From assembly GCA_017551675.1 (NCBI GenBank), contig JAFZLC010000023.1, positions 59,738 to 123,737 of the forward strand: DNA of 64,000 bases. Direction: 5' to 3'. This DNA comes from Paludibacteraceae bacterium (GTDB lineage Bacteria > Bacteroidota > Bacteroidia > Bacteroidales > Paludibacteraceae). Each line of letters begins with the position of its first letter. Positions within the stretch are counted from its first letter, which is position 1. The notes beneath the pieces were generated by a model that worked only from the letters and a program-made list of their open reading frames with translations, did no database searches and was not told the DNA's origin. Below, piece by piece: positions 18,001-28,800 of the stretch. The position numbers were made by a program, and so were the translations under genes.

Positions 18001-18528
18001 TTATTTCAATATTTGGTCGAAAAGAACATCCGACTCATCCATCGAGTCGATGACATGTTTTGCCTGTAAATAGTATGGTTCACGAGCTTTCAAGGCATCT
18101 GTGATGAACTGTAATAATTCATCATCCGACTTGCCTTGCAACAATGGACGAGACTGTTTCGCATTTTTTAAATAGTCGAACAAAGCCTTGGGAGAAGCCT
18201 GCAGATAGACAGTCTCACCACACTCGTTCATAATTTCCATGTTATTATAAAAACACGCTGCACCACCACCTGTTGAGATGATGACATCTTCAAATGCAGA
18301 CACCTCTTCCAGCATGTTATGCTCTAATTTACGAAAGCCCTCCTCGCCTCTTTCTGCGAAGATTTGTGGGATTGTCTTATGAAACCTACTTTCTATATAG
18401 GCATCCAAATCGATAAATTCTTTATGATATTTTTTTGACAATCGTTTTCCTGTATGGGTTTTCCCACAACCCATGTAACCCACTAAAAAGAGTCGATTAC
18501 CAGCTGTCATCCCATTGTATATTGTCAT
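18001..18528 (-). CDS. aroK: shikimate kinase
   Basis: The 175-residue product has the P-loop GYMGCGKT (17-24), the shikimate-binding FIDLDAYIE (D of DxD), the FRKLEHNML region, the Walker B-like ISTGGGAA, and the lid segment QSRPLL. It phosphorylates shikimate at the 3-hydroxyl in chorismate synthesis. I place the start at 18528, where GGAGGAGGAAAG immediately precedes the ATG. That sequence also encodes a Ser/Gly tail of the upstream gene, so an ATG at 18510 is possible. It overlaps the end of the TonB-like gene, implying coupled translation. Confidence 0.93.
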   Translation of the reverse strand: MTIYNGMTAGNRLFLVGYMGCGKTHTGKRLSKKYHKEFIDLDAYIESRFHKTIPQIFAERGEEGFRKLEHNMLEEVSAFEDVIISTGGGAACFYNNMEIMNECGETVYLQASPKALFDYLKNAKQSRPLLQGKSDDELLQFITDALKAREPYYLQAKHVIDSMDESDVLFDQILK

Positions 18529-19129
18529 ACTTTCCTCCTCCACTACTACTGTTATCATAACTGCCAGAACCAGAATCCTCCGAGTCCCAATCATATTCCA
18601 TATAATCGGTCGATGGTGGTGGTGGCATCTTCGTTCTAGTAAAATGGAATGGTATAAGCAATGCTACCTTGATACGTACACCATTCATCTCACCTGGTTT
18701 GAACACTGGAAGTCCCTGCGTAATACGGAGCGCTTCCATATCATATTCATCATTGACAGATTGTACAATCTCCTGACGAGTGGCACGACCGCATCGATCC
18801 ACCACAATCTGAATAACAACCGTACCCTTAGCCAACACCTCAACACTATCTTTATCCGGTCCATTCGGATAGGCATACGATTCCACCACATGCGGATACT
18901 CAATACTGCTATGTACAAAGCGAGTAAGTTCCACATCGCCTCCGCCTGGAAATTCCGGAGGCACTAATGCTTTGGGCCATCCGCTATAGGTGCCTCCATA
19001 GATAGGAGACTCCTGATTGTCGACGCAATCGGGGTATAAATTCTCAAACTCCGAATGGTCTTGCGCCATCACAACATACGCGCTTATGAGGCCTAAGAAT
19101 GAGATTACTATTTTTTTCAAACTAATCAT
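18497..19129 (-). CDS. secreted TonB C-terminal-domain protein
   Basis: The 210-residue protein has a signal peptide (1-22, ending VVMA-Q). A TonB C-terminal domain follows (about 58-165): PPEFPGGGDVELTRFV, GTVVIQIVVDRCGRATRQEIV, DYDMEALRITQGLPVFKPG. It lacks the long proline-rich periplasmic spacer and inner-membrane anchor of energy-transducing TonB, so it is not a classical TonB. The C-terminal 45 residues are a low-complexity tail rich in Asp, Ser, Gly and Tyr. It starts 3 bases after parC and overlaps aroK, so it is part of that operon. Its role is unknown. Confidence 0.8.
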   Translation of the reverse strand: MISLKKIVISFLGLISAYVVMAQDHSEFENLYPDCVDNQESPIYGGTYSGWPKALVPPEFPGGGDVELTRFVHSSIEYPHVVESYAYPNGPDKDSVEVLAKGTVVIQIVVDRCGRATRQEIVQSVNDEYDMEALRITQGLPVFKPGEMNGVRIKVALLIPFHFTRTKMPPPPSTDYMEYDWDSEDSGSGSYDNSSSGGGKYDNIQWDDSW

Positions 19130-19132
19130 ACA

Positions 19133-21793
19133 CTAAAAGAATGACATTTGACCACTTTCATCTGTGGAGGTTGTATCAGAACCATCACCATTCTCCGACT
19201 CACTTTCTGTCGCCTCCGTTTCACTCGTCTCCGTTTCAGGGAAACGAAGAGGCTCCAACTCCTCAATCTTCTCAATATTCCATGTATGCAGACGCTTTCC
19301 TTTCGCCTTCATACCCTTCACTCCAATAAACGACTCCACATCAATCTCCATCGGCTCTCTGTGAGCATCCACTCCACCAAACGTCAAACGAATACGTGGG
19401 TAAACAGTGTCCGTTATCAACAGCATCACCGACTTCGGATTATCGCTGACAAAATTAAGTTTTTTATTAGTAACTTCTAATACAAAACGCTTAATATATT
19501 TATAGTTTTCATTGGCATCAAACAATGCGACTGACCACACCTTCGATGGAACGAACTTTTCTACAATCAATACATCATCTTCAAAGTGATTGGTATCCTC
19601 GAATCCTGTTAGATAATAATCACCCTTCTTGTTGATGACCAACAAGCGATCATCTGGTTGGAATTCACCCAACAACTCTCCACGTCCATCATAATTTAAT
19701 CGTAACACATCACGATCAAACCATACGGAACGTCCTCCCAATGTAGAAGAACCTTTGGCCTTCAATGTGATCTTCAACACCTCATTTTTGGTCAATATGT
19801 TTCCGATTGACTGACGACCCTTGATGGCAATATCACCAAAGTCACGCTCGAAAACAGAAACTTTCAAACGAAGTTTTGGTTTTAATGTCACCTTTATCAC
19901 CTCAGCTTCTGCATTCAGGTTGGCCGAGAAGTATAAGATCTTTGAACCTTCCGTTCCCTGTGTAATGTCATATTCCTTGTCGCGAGTAACGCCAGTCACT
20001 GCGAAACGCTTAATAAACGTACTACCTGCTTTTCCATCTCGGTATGCAACATTATATACCGTACGTTTATCATTTTTCTTAAAGACATTCACATAAAGGA
20101 GATCCTTACCCATATATTTCTTTTCGGTCACCTTTGTAATCTGGTATTTACCATCTTTATGGATAACAATGATGTCATCTATATCAGAACAGTTACAAAT
20201 GAATTCCGATTCATCCTTCTTCAAACCATAACCGACAAAGCCTTCGTTCCAATTCACATATAATTTTTCATTAGCTTCAACCACTTTGGCAGTTTGAATG
20301 GTATCGAAGGTTCTCAACTCCGTCAGACGAGGATAATGGGCACCATATTTCTCCTTTAGCGACTTATACCATGCAATAGTATAAGCGACCAAATGTTCGA
20401 GATTATAGTTGATATCCTCAATCTGTTGTTTCAGGGAGACGATTAGTTCCTCTGCCTTATCTGAATTGAATCGAAGGATACGTGCCATCTTAATCTCAAG
20501 CAAGCGAAGCAGGTCGTCACGCGTAATATCTCTCACCAAACGATCACGGAATGGTTCCAGACGAAGGGCGATATGAGCCAATGCTGCATCAATATCCTTG
20601 CTTTCCTCGAATTTCTTATCCTTGTAAATACGTTCCTCAATAAAGATTTTCTCCAACGAACAGAAGTTCAATTGCTCCAACAATTCATCTTTTCGAATGT
20701 TCAATTCCTTACCAAGGATATCCTTCGTACGATCAACAGAAAGTTTCAGAATAGTATGCACATTCGTGAACATAGGTTTGTCATTGCAGATGACGCAACA
20801 GTTCGGAGAGATGCTCACTTCGCAGTCGGTAAAGGCATAAAGGGCATCAATAGTCTTATCTGACGATGTTTTTGCCTCAAGATGGATAATCAATTCTGCT
20901 TTGTCGGAGGTGTTATCCTCCACTTTACGAATACTGATTTTACCCTTATCGTTAGCTGCGATGATAGACTCCATAAGAGTATCAGTCGTCGTACCATAAG
21001 GAACGTCAGTGATTTGGAGTGTTTTATTATCAATTTTAGTGATTTTCGAGCGAACACGAACACGGCCACCACGTTCACCATCATTATAACGAGAGATATC
21101 CAACAAACCACCCGTTTGGAAATCCGGATAGAGTTCGAAATCCTCACCTTGCAAGTAAGCAATGGCCGCATCAATGATCTCATTGAAGTTATGCGGTAAT
21201 ATTTTGGAAGAGAGTCCGACAGCAATACCTTCCACGCCCTGAGCCAAAAGAAGTGGGAATTTAACAGGAAGGGTGACCGGTTCTTTATTACGACCGTCAT
21301 AAGAAGACATCCATTCAGTAACTTTCGGACTATACAAGACGTCGAGTGCAAATTTAGACAGACGAGCCTCGATATAACGGGCAGCAGCCGCATCGTCTCC
21401 CGTCAAGATATTACCCCAGTTTCCCTGTGTGTCGATCAAGAGATCTTTCTGACCCAAGGTAACGAGAGCGCCACCGATGGAAGCGTCACCATGAGGGTGA
21501 AACTGCATGGTTTGACCGATAATGTTAGCCACCTTGTTGTAACGTCCGTCATCGATACGTTTCATAGCGTGAAGGATACGACGCTGTACAGGTTTCAAAC
21601 CATCTTCCAAATGAGGTACGGCACGTTCCAAGATCACGGCGGAGGCATAATCCAAATACCATTTTTGGAGCATACCTGGCAAGTGGGTCACATCATTATC
21701 AATCTTAACGGAGGAGCCATAAGAGGCGCCCTCATCAAGACCATCGTCCAATTCTTCGTTATCTAACTCTTGATTATCTAATTCTTCTGACAT
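19133..21793 (-). CDS. parC: DNA topoisomerase IV subunit A
   Basis: The 886-residue protein has an acidic N-terminal extension (1-30) followed by the type IIA topoisomerase breakage-reunion domain. This holds LKPVQRRILHAM, the QRDR segment FHPHGDASIGGALV (98-111) and the catalytic tyrosine Y140 in AAARYIEARLS. A coiled-coil gate (about 440-480) and a divergent C-terminal beta-propeller follow, then a Glu/Ser/Thr-rich tail. Length and sequence favour ParC over GyrA. It decatenates daughter chromosomes. It is first in the parC/TonB-like/aroK/guaA run. A 75-bp inverted-repeat element lies in its leader (21821-21895). Confidence 0.9.
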   Translation of the reverse strand: MSEELDNQELDNEELDDGLDEGASYGSSVKIDNDVTHLPGMLQKWYLDYASAVILERAVPHLEDGLKPVQRRILHAMKRIDDGRYNKVANIIGQTMQFHPHGDASIGGALVTLGQKDLLIDTQGNWGNILTGDDAAAARYIEARLSKFALDVLYSPKVTEWMSSYDGRNKEPVTLPVKFPLLLAQGVEGIAVGLSSKILPHNFNEIIDAAIAYLQGEDFELYPDFQTGGLLDISRYNDGERGGRVRVRSKITKIDNKTLQITDVPYGTTTDTLMESIIAANDKGKISIRKVEDNTSDKAELIIHLEAKTSSDKTIDALYAFTDCEVSISPNCCVICNDKPMFTNVHTILKLSVDRTKDILGKELNIRKDELLEQLNFCSLEKIFIEERIYKDKKFEESKDIDAALAHIALRLEPFRDRLVRDITRDDLLRLLEIKMARILRFNSDKAEELIVSLKQQIEDINYNLEHLVAYTIAWYKSLKEKYGAHYPRLTELRTFDTIQTAKVVEANEKLYVNWNEGFVGYGLKKDESEFICNCSDIDDIIVIHKDGKYQITKVTEKKYMGKDLLYVNVFKKNDKRTVYNVAYRDGKAGSTFIKRFAVTGVTRDKEYDITQGTEGSKILYFSANLNAEAEVIKVTLKPKLRLKVSVFERDFGDIAIKGRQSIGNILTKNEVLKITLKAKGSSTLGGRSVWFDRDVLRLNYDGRGELLGEFQPDDRLLVINKKGDYYLTGFEDTNHFEDDVLIVEKFVPSKVWSVALFDANENYKYIKRFVLEVTNKKLNFVSDNPKSVMLLITDTVYPRIRLTFGGVDAHREPMEIDVESFIGVKGMKAKGKRLHTWNIEKIEELEPLRFPETETSETEATESESENGDGSDTTSTDESGQMSFF

Positions 21794-21820
21794 AACTAGA
21801 GATCGTTTTTATCGATTTTT

Positions 21821-21895
21821 AGGTGGAATCTATCTTAAGTTCGACCCACAATTCATACTATTTTTGTTTAAATGGTGAATTTACAGAACTCACCT
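21821..21895. repeat. inverted-repeat element E1 upstream of parC
   Basis: The arms AGGTGGAATCTAT (left) and AGAACTCACCT (right) are near-mirror images, 75 bases end to end. The interior shares TTTGTTTAAA and CACAATT-like segments with element E2 at 36445-36513. It lies 28 bases before the parC start. Confidence 0.65.
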
Positions 21896-21932
21896 AAAAT
21901 ACATCGGTAAAGATACAAAAAAGTGTAGAAAT

Positions 21933-21962
21933 AAAAAAGAGGAAGATGACATCTTCCTCTTT
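21933..21962 (-). terminator. terminator after tRNA-Leu
   Basis: On the minus strand AAGAGGAAGAT pairs with ATCTTCCTCTT around a three-base loop and is followed by a T run. It begins two bases after the tRNA 3' end. Confidence 0.85.
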
Positions 21963-21963
21963 G

Positions 21964-22045
21964 TGCGGATAAAGGGACTCGAACCCACACGCCTTGCGGC
22001 ACCAGATCCTAAGTCTGGCGCGTCTACCAATTTCGCCATATCCGC
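21964..22045 (-). tRNA. tRNA-Leu (anticodon TAG)
   Basis: The 82-base gene folds into a class II tRNA. The acceptor arm GCGGATA pairs with TATCCGC, discriminator A. The D-arm contains AAATTGGTAGA, the anticodon loop is CTTAGGA with anticodon TAG, the variable arm is TGCCGCAAGGCG, and the T-arm contains GGTTCGAGTCC. CCA is not encoded. Long variable arm and A73 fit leucine. Confidence 0.96.
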
Positions 22046-22106
22046 TTAGGAATCAAATTTCCGAGTGCAAAGGTAGAATAAATTTCCGAAACTACAAATT
22101 GATTCA

Positions 22107-22142
22107 AAAAAAAAGAGGAAAATCTTACGACTTTCCTCTTTT
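22107..22142 (-). terminator. terminator after the glycan-binding lipoprotein gene
   Basis: AGAGGAAA pairs with TTTCCTCT around ATCTTACGAC; on the minus strand it is followed by nine T residues. It ends the SusC-SusD-SGBP operon. Confidence 0.85.
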
Positions 22143-22166
22143 CTATCTTAAACCCTAATCAATGGA

Positions 22167-23804
22167 TTAATAAGGGTATTTAGAACCTGGAGTAGCACCG
22201 TTGTATTTAGTGAAACGAACGCCTGCGCCATCATCAGGCACAATACGGAAGTTATCAAATGCAACGAAACAAATTGGTCCATAAGGAGTTTTCAGGTCTG
22301 TTTGGCAAGATTCACTATCAGTGTGAACAAACATTGTATAGAAGTCATTAATATCCAATGTGTGGCAAGCCTTGTAGTTGTTTGTAGTAACGATACCTTT
22401 ATCCTTTGGAGAGTATCTGAAGTAATCAGAAGTCAAAGGAATAGCAACAGTCATCCAACCATGTTTTGTATAGAATGCAGTAGCATCATTTACTACGATA
22501 GTACCTTCTCCATCATCCTCGTTAAGACCTTCGAACGAACCTGGGTGGAACCATGCTGCAGGAACACCAATTTGGTTTTGGAAACACTCCAAAACAGCGT
22601 TCTGATCATCATAGTGGAATGAACCAACGTTAGGATTTTTGTTATCCATACCATTACTTGTCAAACCACGCAAGTGACCAGGCTCACAAACTGCGAAACG
22701 TCCATAAAGTTGAGGACACATATCAGCATCTTCTGCACCATAATTTGCAAATACGATATAGAAGTAAGAACCGAACTTCAATCCTTCTGGAACATAAATC
22801 TCGAACTTCAAGCACAAGTTTGAGATATCTTCGTTGCGGAATTGACCTAACAAAGTAGTATCAGATTTATCTTCTCCTTGCAAATGAGGAGCCAACAGAA
22901 TAGCACTATTGGTAGTGAAATCAGTTGAAGAAGTTGCAATAGTAATTGCATTATACAAACCGTTACAACCCTTAGGGAATTTACCACCAAAAACGTTATT
23001 AAAGATATCTACATAATCATCAGCCTTAGTACCAAGAGCTTCTAAGTTCCATCCCGTATTATCAAGAGTCATAGAACCACGCCAGTCACTTGCAATTTGT
23101 TTATCGAAATCCAAGAAGATATTTCTTGTATCACGGAACATAACAGGAGACTTCGTTTCACCATGACTATTTTTCAAATAGAGATAAGAGCAATTCTCAA
23201 CACCTGCAGGAACAGGGAAGATCAACTCAGTATTGTCATGACCTACTTTGAAGTTATTAACATAAACTGGGTTACCTCCATCTTTTTGGAACCAAACTGA
23301 CAAGATGTCATTAGCAGCAGTATCACTGATAAGAGCTTTACCAAGCACACGACAAGTATCACCTTCTGGAACGAATTCAGAATAGAAAGTTGTCATTGAA
23401 GGAGCAGGAACTGGTTTGCTAATTGCATATTCAAGTTTACAACCACCAGAAGAAACCAATACCAATTTAGTAGTAGTCTTCAAATTAGCTTCACTATCCA
23501 TTGTGATAATGATTGTATTATCACTGATCAATGATGGATTCAAAGCAACAGCATACAATGTTCCATCTTCACCTTGCAAGTACACCTCTCTTGTTGTAGA
23601 AAGACCCGTACCTCTAATGACAACAGTCTCTTCAGAATACAACTCACGCAAAGGAGTATTAACGGAGTCTGCATCACAAACAGAAGTAAGTGTGTAACTA
23701 TCACAATTACAATTGTTACATGAATCCTCGCAAGAAACTAACATACTACCCAATGCCATTGGTAAGGCAAATGAAGCAGCGATAAATTTATTTTTAAGTT
23801 TCAT
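22167..23804 (-). CDS. surface glycan-binding lipoprotein (SGBP-like, IPT/TIG)
   Basis: The 545-residue protein has a lipoprotein signal ending LVSC (lipid cysteine about 25). The mature start is cysteine-rich and acidic (CEDSCNNCNCDS), fitting export to the cell surface. One or two IPT/TIG-like immunoglobulin folds follow (about 45-215; EETVVIRGTGLSTTREVYL, EGDTCRVLGKALI). The C-terminal half resembles the glycan-binding domain of SGBP-B-type proteins (ASDWRGSMTLDNTGWNLEAL, WFHPGSFEGLNEDDGEGTIVV, CFVAFDNFRIVPDDG). Such proteins capture oligosaccharides for a SusCD pair, here encoded directly upstream (28-base gap). The bound glycan cannot be read from sequence. Confidence 0.85.
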   Translation of the reverse strand: MKLKNKFIAASFALPMALGSMLVSCEDSCNNCNCDSYTLTSVCDADSVNTPLRELYSEETVVIRGTGLSTTREVYLQGEDGTLYAVALNPSLISDNTIIITMDSEANLKTTTKLVLVSSGGCKLEYAISKPVPAPSMTTFYSEFVPEGDTCRVLGKALISDTAANDILSVWFQKDGGNPVYVNNFKVGHDNTELIFPVPAGVENCSYLYLKNSHGETKSPVMFRDTRNIFLDFDKQIASDWRGSMTLDNTGWNLEALGTKADDYVDIFNNVFGGKFPKGCNGLYNAITIATSSTDFTTNSAILLAPHLQGEDKSDTTLLGQFRNEDISNLCLKFEIYVPEGLKFGSYFYIVFANYGAEDADMCPQLYGRFAVCEPGHLRGLTSNGMDNKNPNVGSFHYDDQNAVLECFQNQIGVPAAWFHPGSFEGLNEDDGEGTIVVNDATAFYTKHGWMTVAIPLTSDYFRYSPKDKGIVTTNNYKACHTLDINDFYTMFVHTDSESCQTDLKTPYGPICFVAFDNFRIVPDDGAGVRFTKYNGATPGSKYPY

Positions 23805-23832
23805 TGTTATTCCTTTTAAAATTTAATTTCAA

Positions 23833-25827
23833 TTAATATGGATATGTATTAGACATTACTTGATCATACAAATCTTGAACACCTGATTGCAAGAATGCCC
23901 TTGCAGAAGATGGAATAGGCAAATACCATCTGTTCTTAGCGATAAAGTCTTCAGCAAAGATTTCAACCTCTTTATCACCTACTGTGTAATTTCCTGTAGG
24001 ATATTGCTCCTTCAAAGTAGCATTACATTGATTAACCAAAGCAAGACGTGCATATCCACTCTCCTGTTGGAAACGTCCATCACCCTCAGGGATTTCTGGT
24101 GAGTTAGTGAATTGGCAACCACGGTCCATCTGAATCAAGAATTTGTTACCCAACTCAGGATTCAAATAGTACAAACGTTTCAAATCCAACCATGCTTGAC
24201 CTTCCATAGCAAACTCTTTACGACGTTGTTGCATGTAATCTTGACGTTTTTCTCCATGGAACATTTGAGTAGTGGTAAGAACAGAAATTGTTTTTTGAAC
24301 ACCTGATCCATTTCCATCATCAACAGTAACATTGAAATCAAATTTCTCTCCTACTTTATGTTTGTCACCAAGGTCATCAAAATAAGCCATAGAAGACAAT
24401 TGAGCAGCACCATGAGCAGACAATACTTGATTTATATAAGAAAGAACATTTGCATCAGAAACTGGAGTAGTCAAATCTGCACCTGATTGCAAGTATGCAA
24501 CTTCAGCAAGCATCATATAAACATCTGACAAACGGATGATGTCTTGACGACGATCGATAGACATACCACTACCGTGAACAGCAGAACCATCAACACCCCA
24601 TACATACTTCTTGATATTATTCAACAAGTGCTGACCTTGAGAAAGGAACTCTTTACCATCCTGTCCGAATTGAACTTCGCCACTCTTTTTCTTAGCAGAA
24701 TAAGCAGAACCATACCAAGCGTTTCTACCATCAGCTGTTGTATAACCATTACCTTCTCCATCTCCAACATAGAAACACAATTCTTTCTTACGAGGATCCT
24801 TCTCATCAAATGAGTTATACAATGTATAGGTTAAACCTTTTCCGCTTCCCCATCCAGAACCTTTACTCCAATCACCACTTGGTGCCATTTGAGATTGGTA
24901 TTGAGAACCTTCTCCATAAGCACCCATCTTCCAGTACAACGCAAAAACAGTCTCTGAAGATGGATCGTTACGATTTACAGCTGAGAACAAATCTGCATGA
25001 GTTGTCAATTGGAAATTTTTGTTAGCAACAACATAATCAAGATAAACCTTAGCACTATCCAACATTGCTGCAGGAGCTGGACAAACATATGGATATGTCA
25101 ATCCTGGAGTAGCCACACGACATGAACCCATTGTCAAATACAACTTACCTAGCAAAGCAGCAGCTGAATATTTTGTTGCTCTCCAATTATCTGCTTTACG
25201 AGTTTCTGGCAAACATGCGAATGCAGTCTTTAAATCTTTCTCAATTTGTGCATACAAAGTTCTACGAGAAACACGAGGAACAGTCACATCATTTGCAATA
25301 TCAGCAGCAGTGTTCAAAACCAATGGACACTCACCGAAATACTCTGTTGCCAAGAAGTGAGCGTAAGCTCTGAACAAATAAGCTTCACCCATTACAGCAT
25401 ACAACTCTTCTTTGGTCATATCTGATGGTATGGCATTAGCTGAAACAGAATCTGCCACGGTTTTAATAACCTGATTGGATGTAGCAATCACACCACTATA
25501 AAGAGAAGTATAACCCTCTTTCAAGATAGTGTTATCATCACCAATAGAGAGTTTAAACAAAGCACCCTCTTGGTCATTCACATTGAACAAAACTCCGGCA
25601 ACACCTTCGTTTACACACCAAGCGAACTTACCCTCATACTGCGACCAAACATAACCTCCGTATAGTGGTGCGGACAAAGATTCGTAAGCCGCCTTCGAAT
25701 TCAAACAAGTAGTAGAATATTGATCATACAAATCAATATCCAAGAAATCCTTGCATGAAGTGGCTAGGAGCATACAAGCTCCTGCGCCAACCAACAATGA
25801 TCTATATTTTAAATTTGAAAAATTCAT
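23833..25827 (-). CDS. SusD/RagB family nutrient-binding lipoprotein
   Basis: The 664-residue lipoprotein has the lipobox ATSC and the typical SusD start CKDFLDIDLYDQYSTTCLN. TPR-type helices follow (GEAYLFRAYAHFLATEYFGECPLVL; RATKYSAAALLGKLYLTMG). The C-terminal part has RRQDIIRLSDVYMMLAEVAYL, RRKEFAMEGQAWLDLKRL and the terminal KNRWYLPIPSSARAF. SusD proteins form the lid of the SusC porin and bind the substrate. It sits 25 bases after the SusC gene and before the SGBP gene. The length is at the upper end of the family. Confidence 0.93.
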   Translation of the reverse strand: MNFSNLKYRSLLVGAGACMLLATSCKDFLDIDLYDQYSTTCLNSKAAYESLSAPLYGGYVWSQYEGKFAWCVNEGVAGVLFNVNDQEGALFKLSIGDDNTILKEGYTSLYSGVIATSNQVIKTVADSVSANAIPSDMTKEELYAVMGEAYLFRAYAHFLATEYFGECPLVLNTAADIANDVTVPRVSRRTLYAQIEKDLKTAFACLPETRKADNWRATKYSAAALLGKLYLTMGSCRVATPGLTYPYVCPAPAAMLDSAKVYLDYVVANKNFQLTTHADLFSAVNRNDPSSETVFALYWKMGAYGEGSQYQSQMAPSGDWSKGSGWGSGKGLTYTLYNSFDEKDPRKKELCFYVGDGEGNGYTTADGRNAWYGSAYSAKKKSGEVQFGQDGKEFLSQGQHLLNNIKKYVWGVDGSAVHGSGMSIDRRQDIIRLSDVYMMLAEVAYLQSGADLTTPVSDANVLSYINQVLSAHGAAQLSSMAYFDDLGDKHKVGEKFDFNVTVDDGNGSGVQKTISVLTTTQMFHGEKRQDYMQQRRKEFAMEGQAWLDLKRLYYLNPELGNKFLIQMDRGCQFTNSPEIPEGDGRFQQESGYARLALVNQCNATLKEQYPTGNYTVGDKEVEIFAEDFIAKNRWYLPIPSSARAFLQSGVQDLYDQVMSNTYPY

Positions 25828-25852
25828 ACTTATACCTATTAAATTTGTTTAA

Positions 25853-28800
25853 TTAAAACTCAAAATTAACTCCAAGGACATATTGACGAGGCAATGGATA
25901 ACCTCCTAAGTCAATACCTTGAGCAATTGCACTTCCGTTAGCAACTTCTGGGTTCATACCAGAGTATTTAGTAAATGTTGCAATATTTTGTACATTGAAT
26001 GTAATTCTCATATTGCTCATCTTGATCTTATCAAGAGCATTCTTTGGCAAGTTGTAAGAAAGTCCAATATTTTGAATACGTAAGAATGAACCATCCTCTA
26101 CATAACGGTCAGAGATTGTTTGAGCATCCTCACCACCATTAGCAGTTGAGTTTGGACGTGGCATGTTAGTGTTAGAGTTCTCAACATACTTAGTTCCATC
26201 AGGATTTGTTACGACACGAGCGTAATCCAAAACTGTAGCCAATTGGTTTACACCGAAGCGGTCCATTGACTCAATCTTAGAACGAAGCAAGTTGTAAACA
26301 TCATTACCATAGGTACCAGCAACGAAGATTGACAATGACCAAGGACCGTATGACAATGTGTTACCCATACCAAATGTGAAATCAGGGTTAGGGTCTCCGA
26401 TGAATGTCTTATCGTTTACATCGATCTTACCATCTGAATTAACATCAACATAGTTGTAATCTCCTACGTCAGTACCATCAAAACGACCGATAGATTTCAA
26501 TTGTGCAGTATTTTGAATGATACCGTCTGTTTTATAACCATAGAACAAACCTGGAGCATGACCTACCTCAGAACGGCAGTATGATCTGTGAGCTGCTCTA
26601 AAGTATGTATCGTCTGTCAATGGCAATGAATCGTTTTGAAGTTCCAACACCTTGTTACGTACGATAGAGAAGTTGAAGTCTGTTGTCCAACGGAATGTAT
26701 TCTTTGTAGACTCGAACTTCTTTTCAATGTTAGTTGTAGTTAATGAGAGATCCATACCGACGTTTCTCATAGAACCTGCATTGATGTTAGGCACTGAAGT
26801 ATACAACCAAGAATCTGCTCTAGATGCTAATGTAGCACCTGGTTCTGACTTCACAATCAAATCGTTGTTTTGTTTGTAGAATACATCAAACACCATAGAA
26901 ATACGATTCTTAATCATGTTCAAGTCGATACCAGCATTGACTTGCCAGTTAGTTTCCCAGATCAAATCTTCGTTAACCCAGATACCTTGTACCAATCCTG
27001 ATCCAAATGCTCCATTTCTTTGAGCGTAGCTAGAACGATAACCCATATCTGTACCTGCATTACCAGTTTGTCCGTAACCGATACGAAGTTTCAAGTCATT
27101 AATAGTACCTGAATCTCTAGCTCCTGCAAGGAACTTCTCCTCAGACATACGCCATCCTAATGCAAATGATGGGAAGAATCCCCAACGGTCTTTTGGTGCC
27201 AAAGTTGAAGAACCATCGGCACGACCTGTTGCAGTAACCAAATATTTCTCTTTGTAGTTATAGTTCAAACGAGCGAATCCTGACACCATTGATTGTGCTC
27301 CTTTGTATCCTCCGATATCTACTGGCTCACCCAAAGATGTATTTTGGAATGCAGGATCGATGAATGTTCTATCATCCAAATAGTTTGACTTTGAAGTCTC
27401 CATTCCATTCCAAGTAGCTTTCCATGCTTCATAACCAACCATTACATCATACTTATGATCTTTTACCTTATCACCGTATGACAAAACAGATGAAAAACGC
27501 CAGTAGTCATTGCTTCTGTCGATGAACAACTGTTGGTTAGCTGCATCGTTATTTCTTGGAGTAAACTGACTCTCTTCTACGTTAGAGTGGTCAATACCAA
27601 AGTCATTTCTCCATGACAATGTCTTGTTGCTATTCTTCTCTTCTGTTTTATATGGTTGAAGGAAGTCGATTTTTGCATAGATATTACCAATAACGTTGTT
27701 CTTAGTCACAAAGATAGGTGAATAATATGCATCACGAACTGGGTTCGTTTTGATTTCTTGGTCTCTACCTCCCAACATTGTATATTCTCCATCAAAATCT
27801 GTAGGAGCTGTTGTTGGTTTTGAAATCAATGATTGTACATACAATGCCTCATCTGTAGCACCACCTACACCAATTCCACCTAATGAGTTGTCATCTGACA
27901 ATTCAAATCCGGCTTGCTTAGTTTGGTTGATACGTGTGTATGCTAAGCTGATACCAGTACGTAACCATTTCTTAGTTTGATTATCCAAATTAACACGTCC
28001 ATTGAAACGTTGGAAGTCTGTGTTGATAATCACACCATTTTGTTTCATGTAACCCATAGAAACTGCAAACTGAGTCTCTTTGTTACCTCCGTTAACACCT
28101 ATTTGATGTTGGTGGCTGACAGCTGTTCTGAAGATTTCATCTTGCCAGTCTGTTCCCTTTCCACCAATTGCAGCAGCTGCTTTCAACTCTTTGTCTACAT
28201 CTGATTGCTTAAATGCACTCATGATTGTAGGATCTGTATAGAATTGAGAATACTCACCCAAATCCATCAAATCCAATTTATCTGAAACTGAAGAAACTGA
28301 TACGGATCCTGAATAAGTCACCTTTGCATCAACGTTTCCATCTTTTCCTTCTTTACCCTTCTTAGTAGTGATCATGATGACACCATTTGCAGCACGTGAT
28401 CCATAGATAGCGGTTGCTGATGCATCCTTCAAGATCTCCATACTCTCAATATCCTCAGGGTTGATTGATGCCAATGGGTTATCATCGGTACCACGTTTAC
28501 CACCACCGATTGGCAAACCATCTACTACATATAGAGGTTGTGAGTTACCAGTCAAAGTAGACGTACCACGAATACGAATATTGGACTTAGCACCTGGTTG
28601 TCCTGATGATGCTGTTACTTGCACACCTGAAGAACGTCCTTTCAACGCCTCATCAACAGAAACGGTCTTCGTCTCTGTCAACTTGTCTGCATTGACGTGT
28701 GTTGCAGATCCTGTGACATCCTTTGCTCTCACAACGATATATCCTGCTTCTACAACAACATCACTCAACATCTCCGCGTCATCTTTCAACTTCACATCAA

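Noticed and set aside
18510..18594. Longer aroK start at 18594 (MIGTRRILVLAVMIT)
   Set aside because: It would overlap the TonB-like coding region by about 98 bases and add a segment absent from shikimate kinases.
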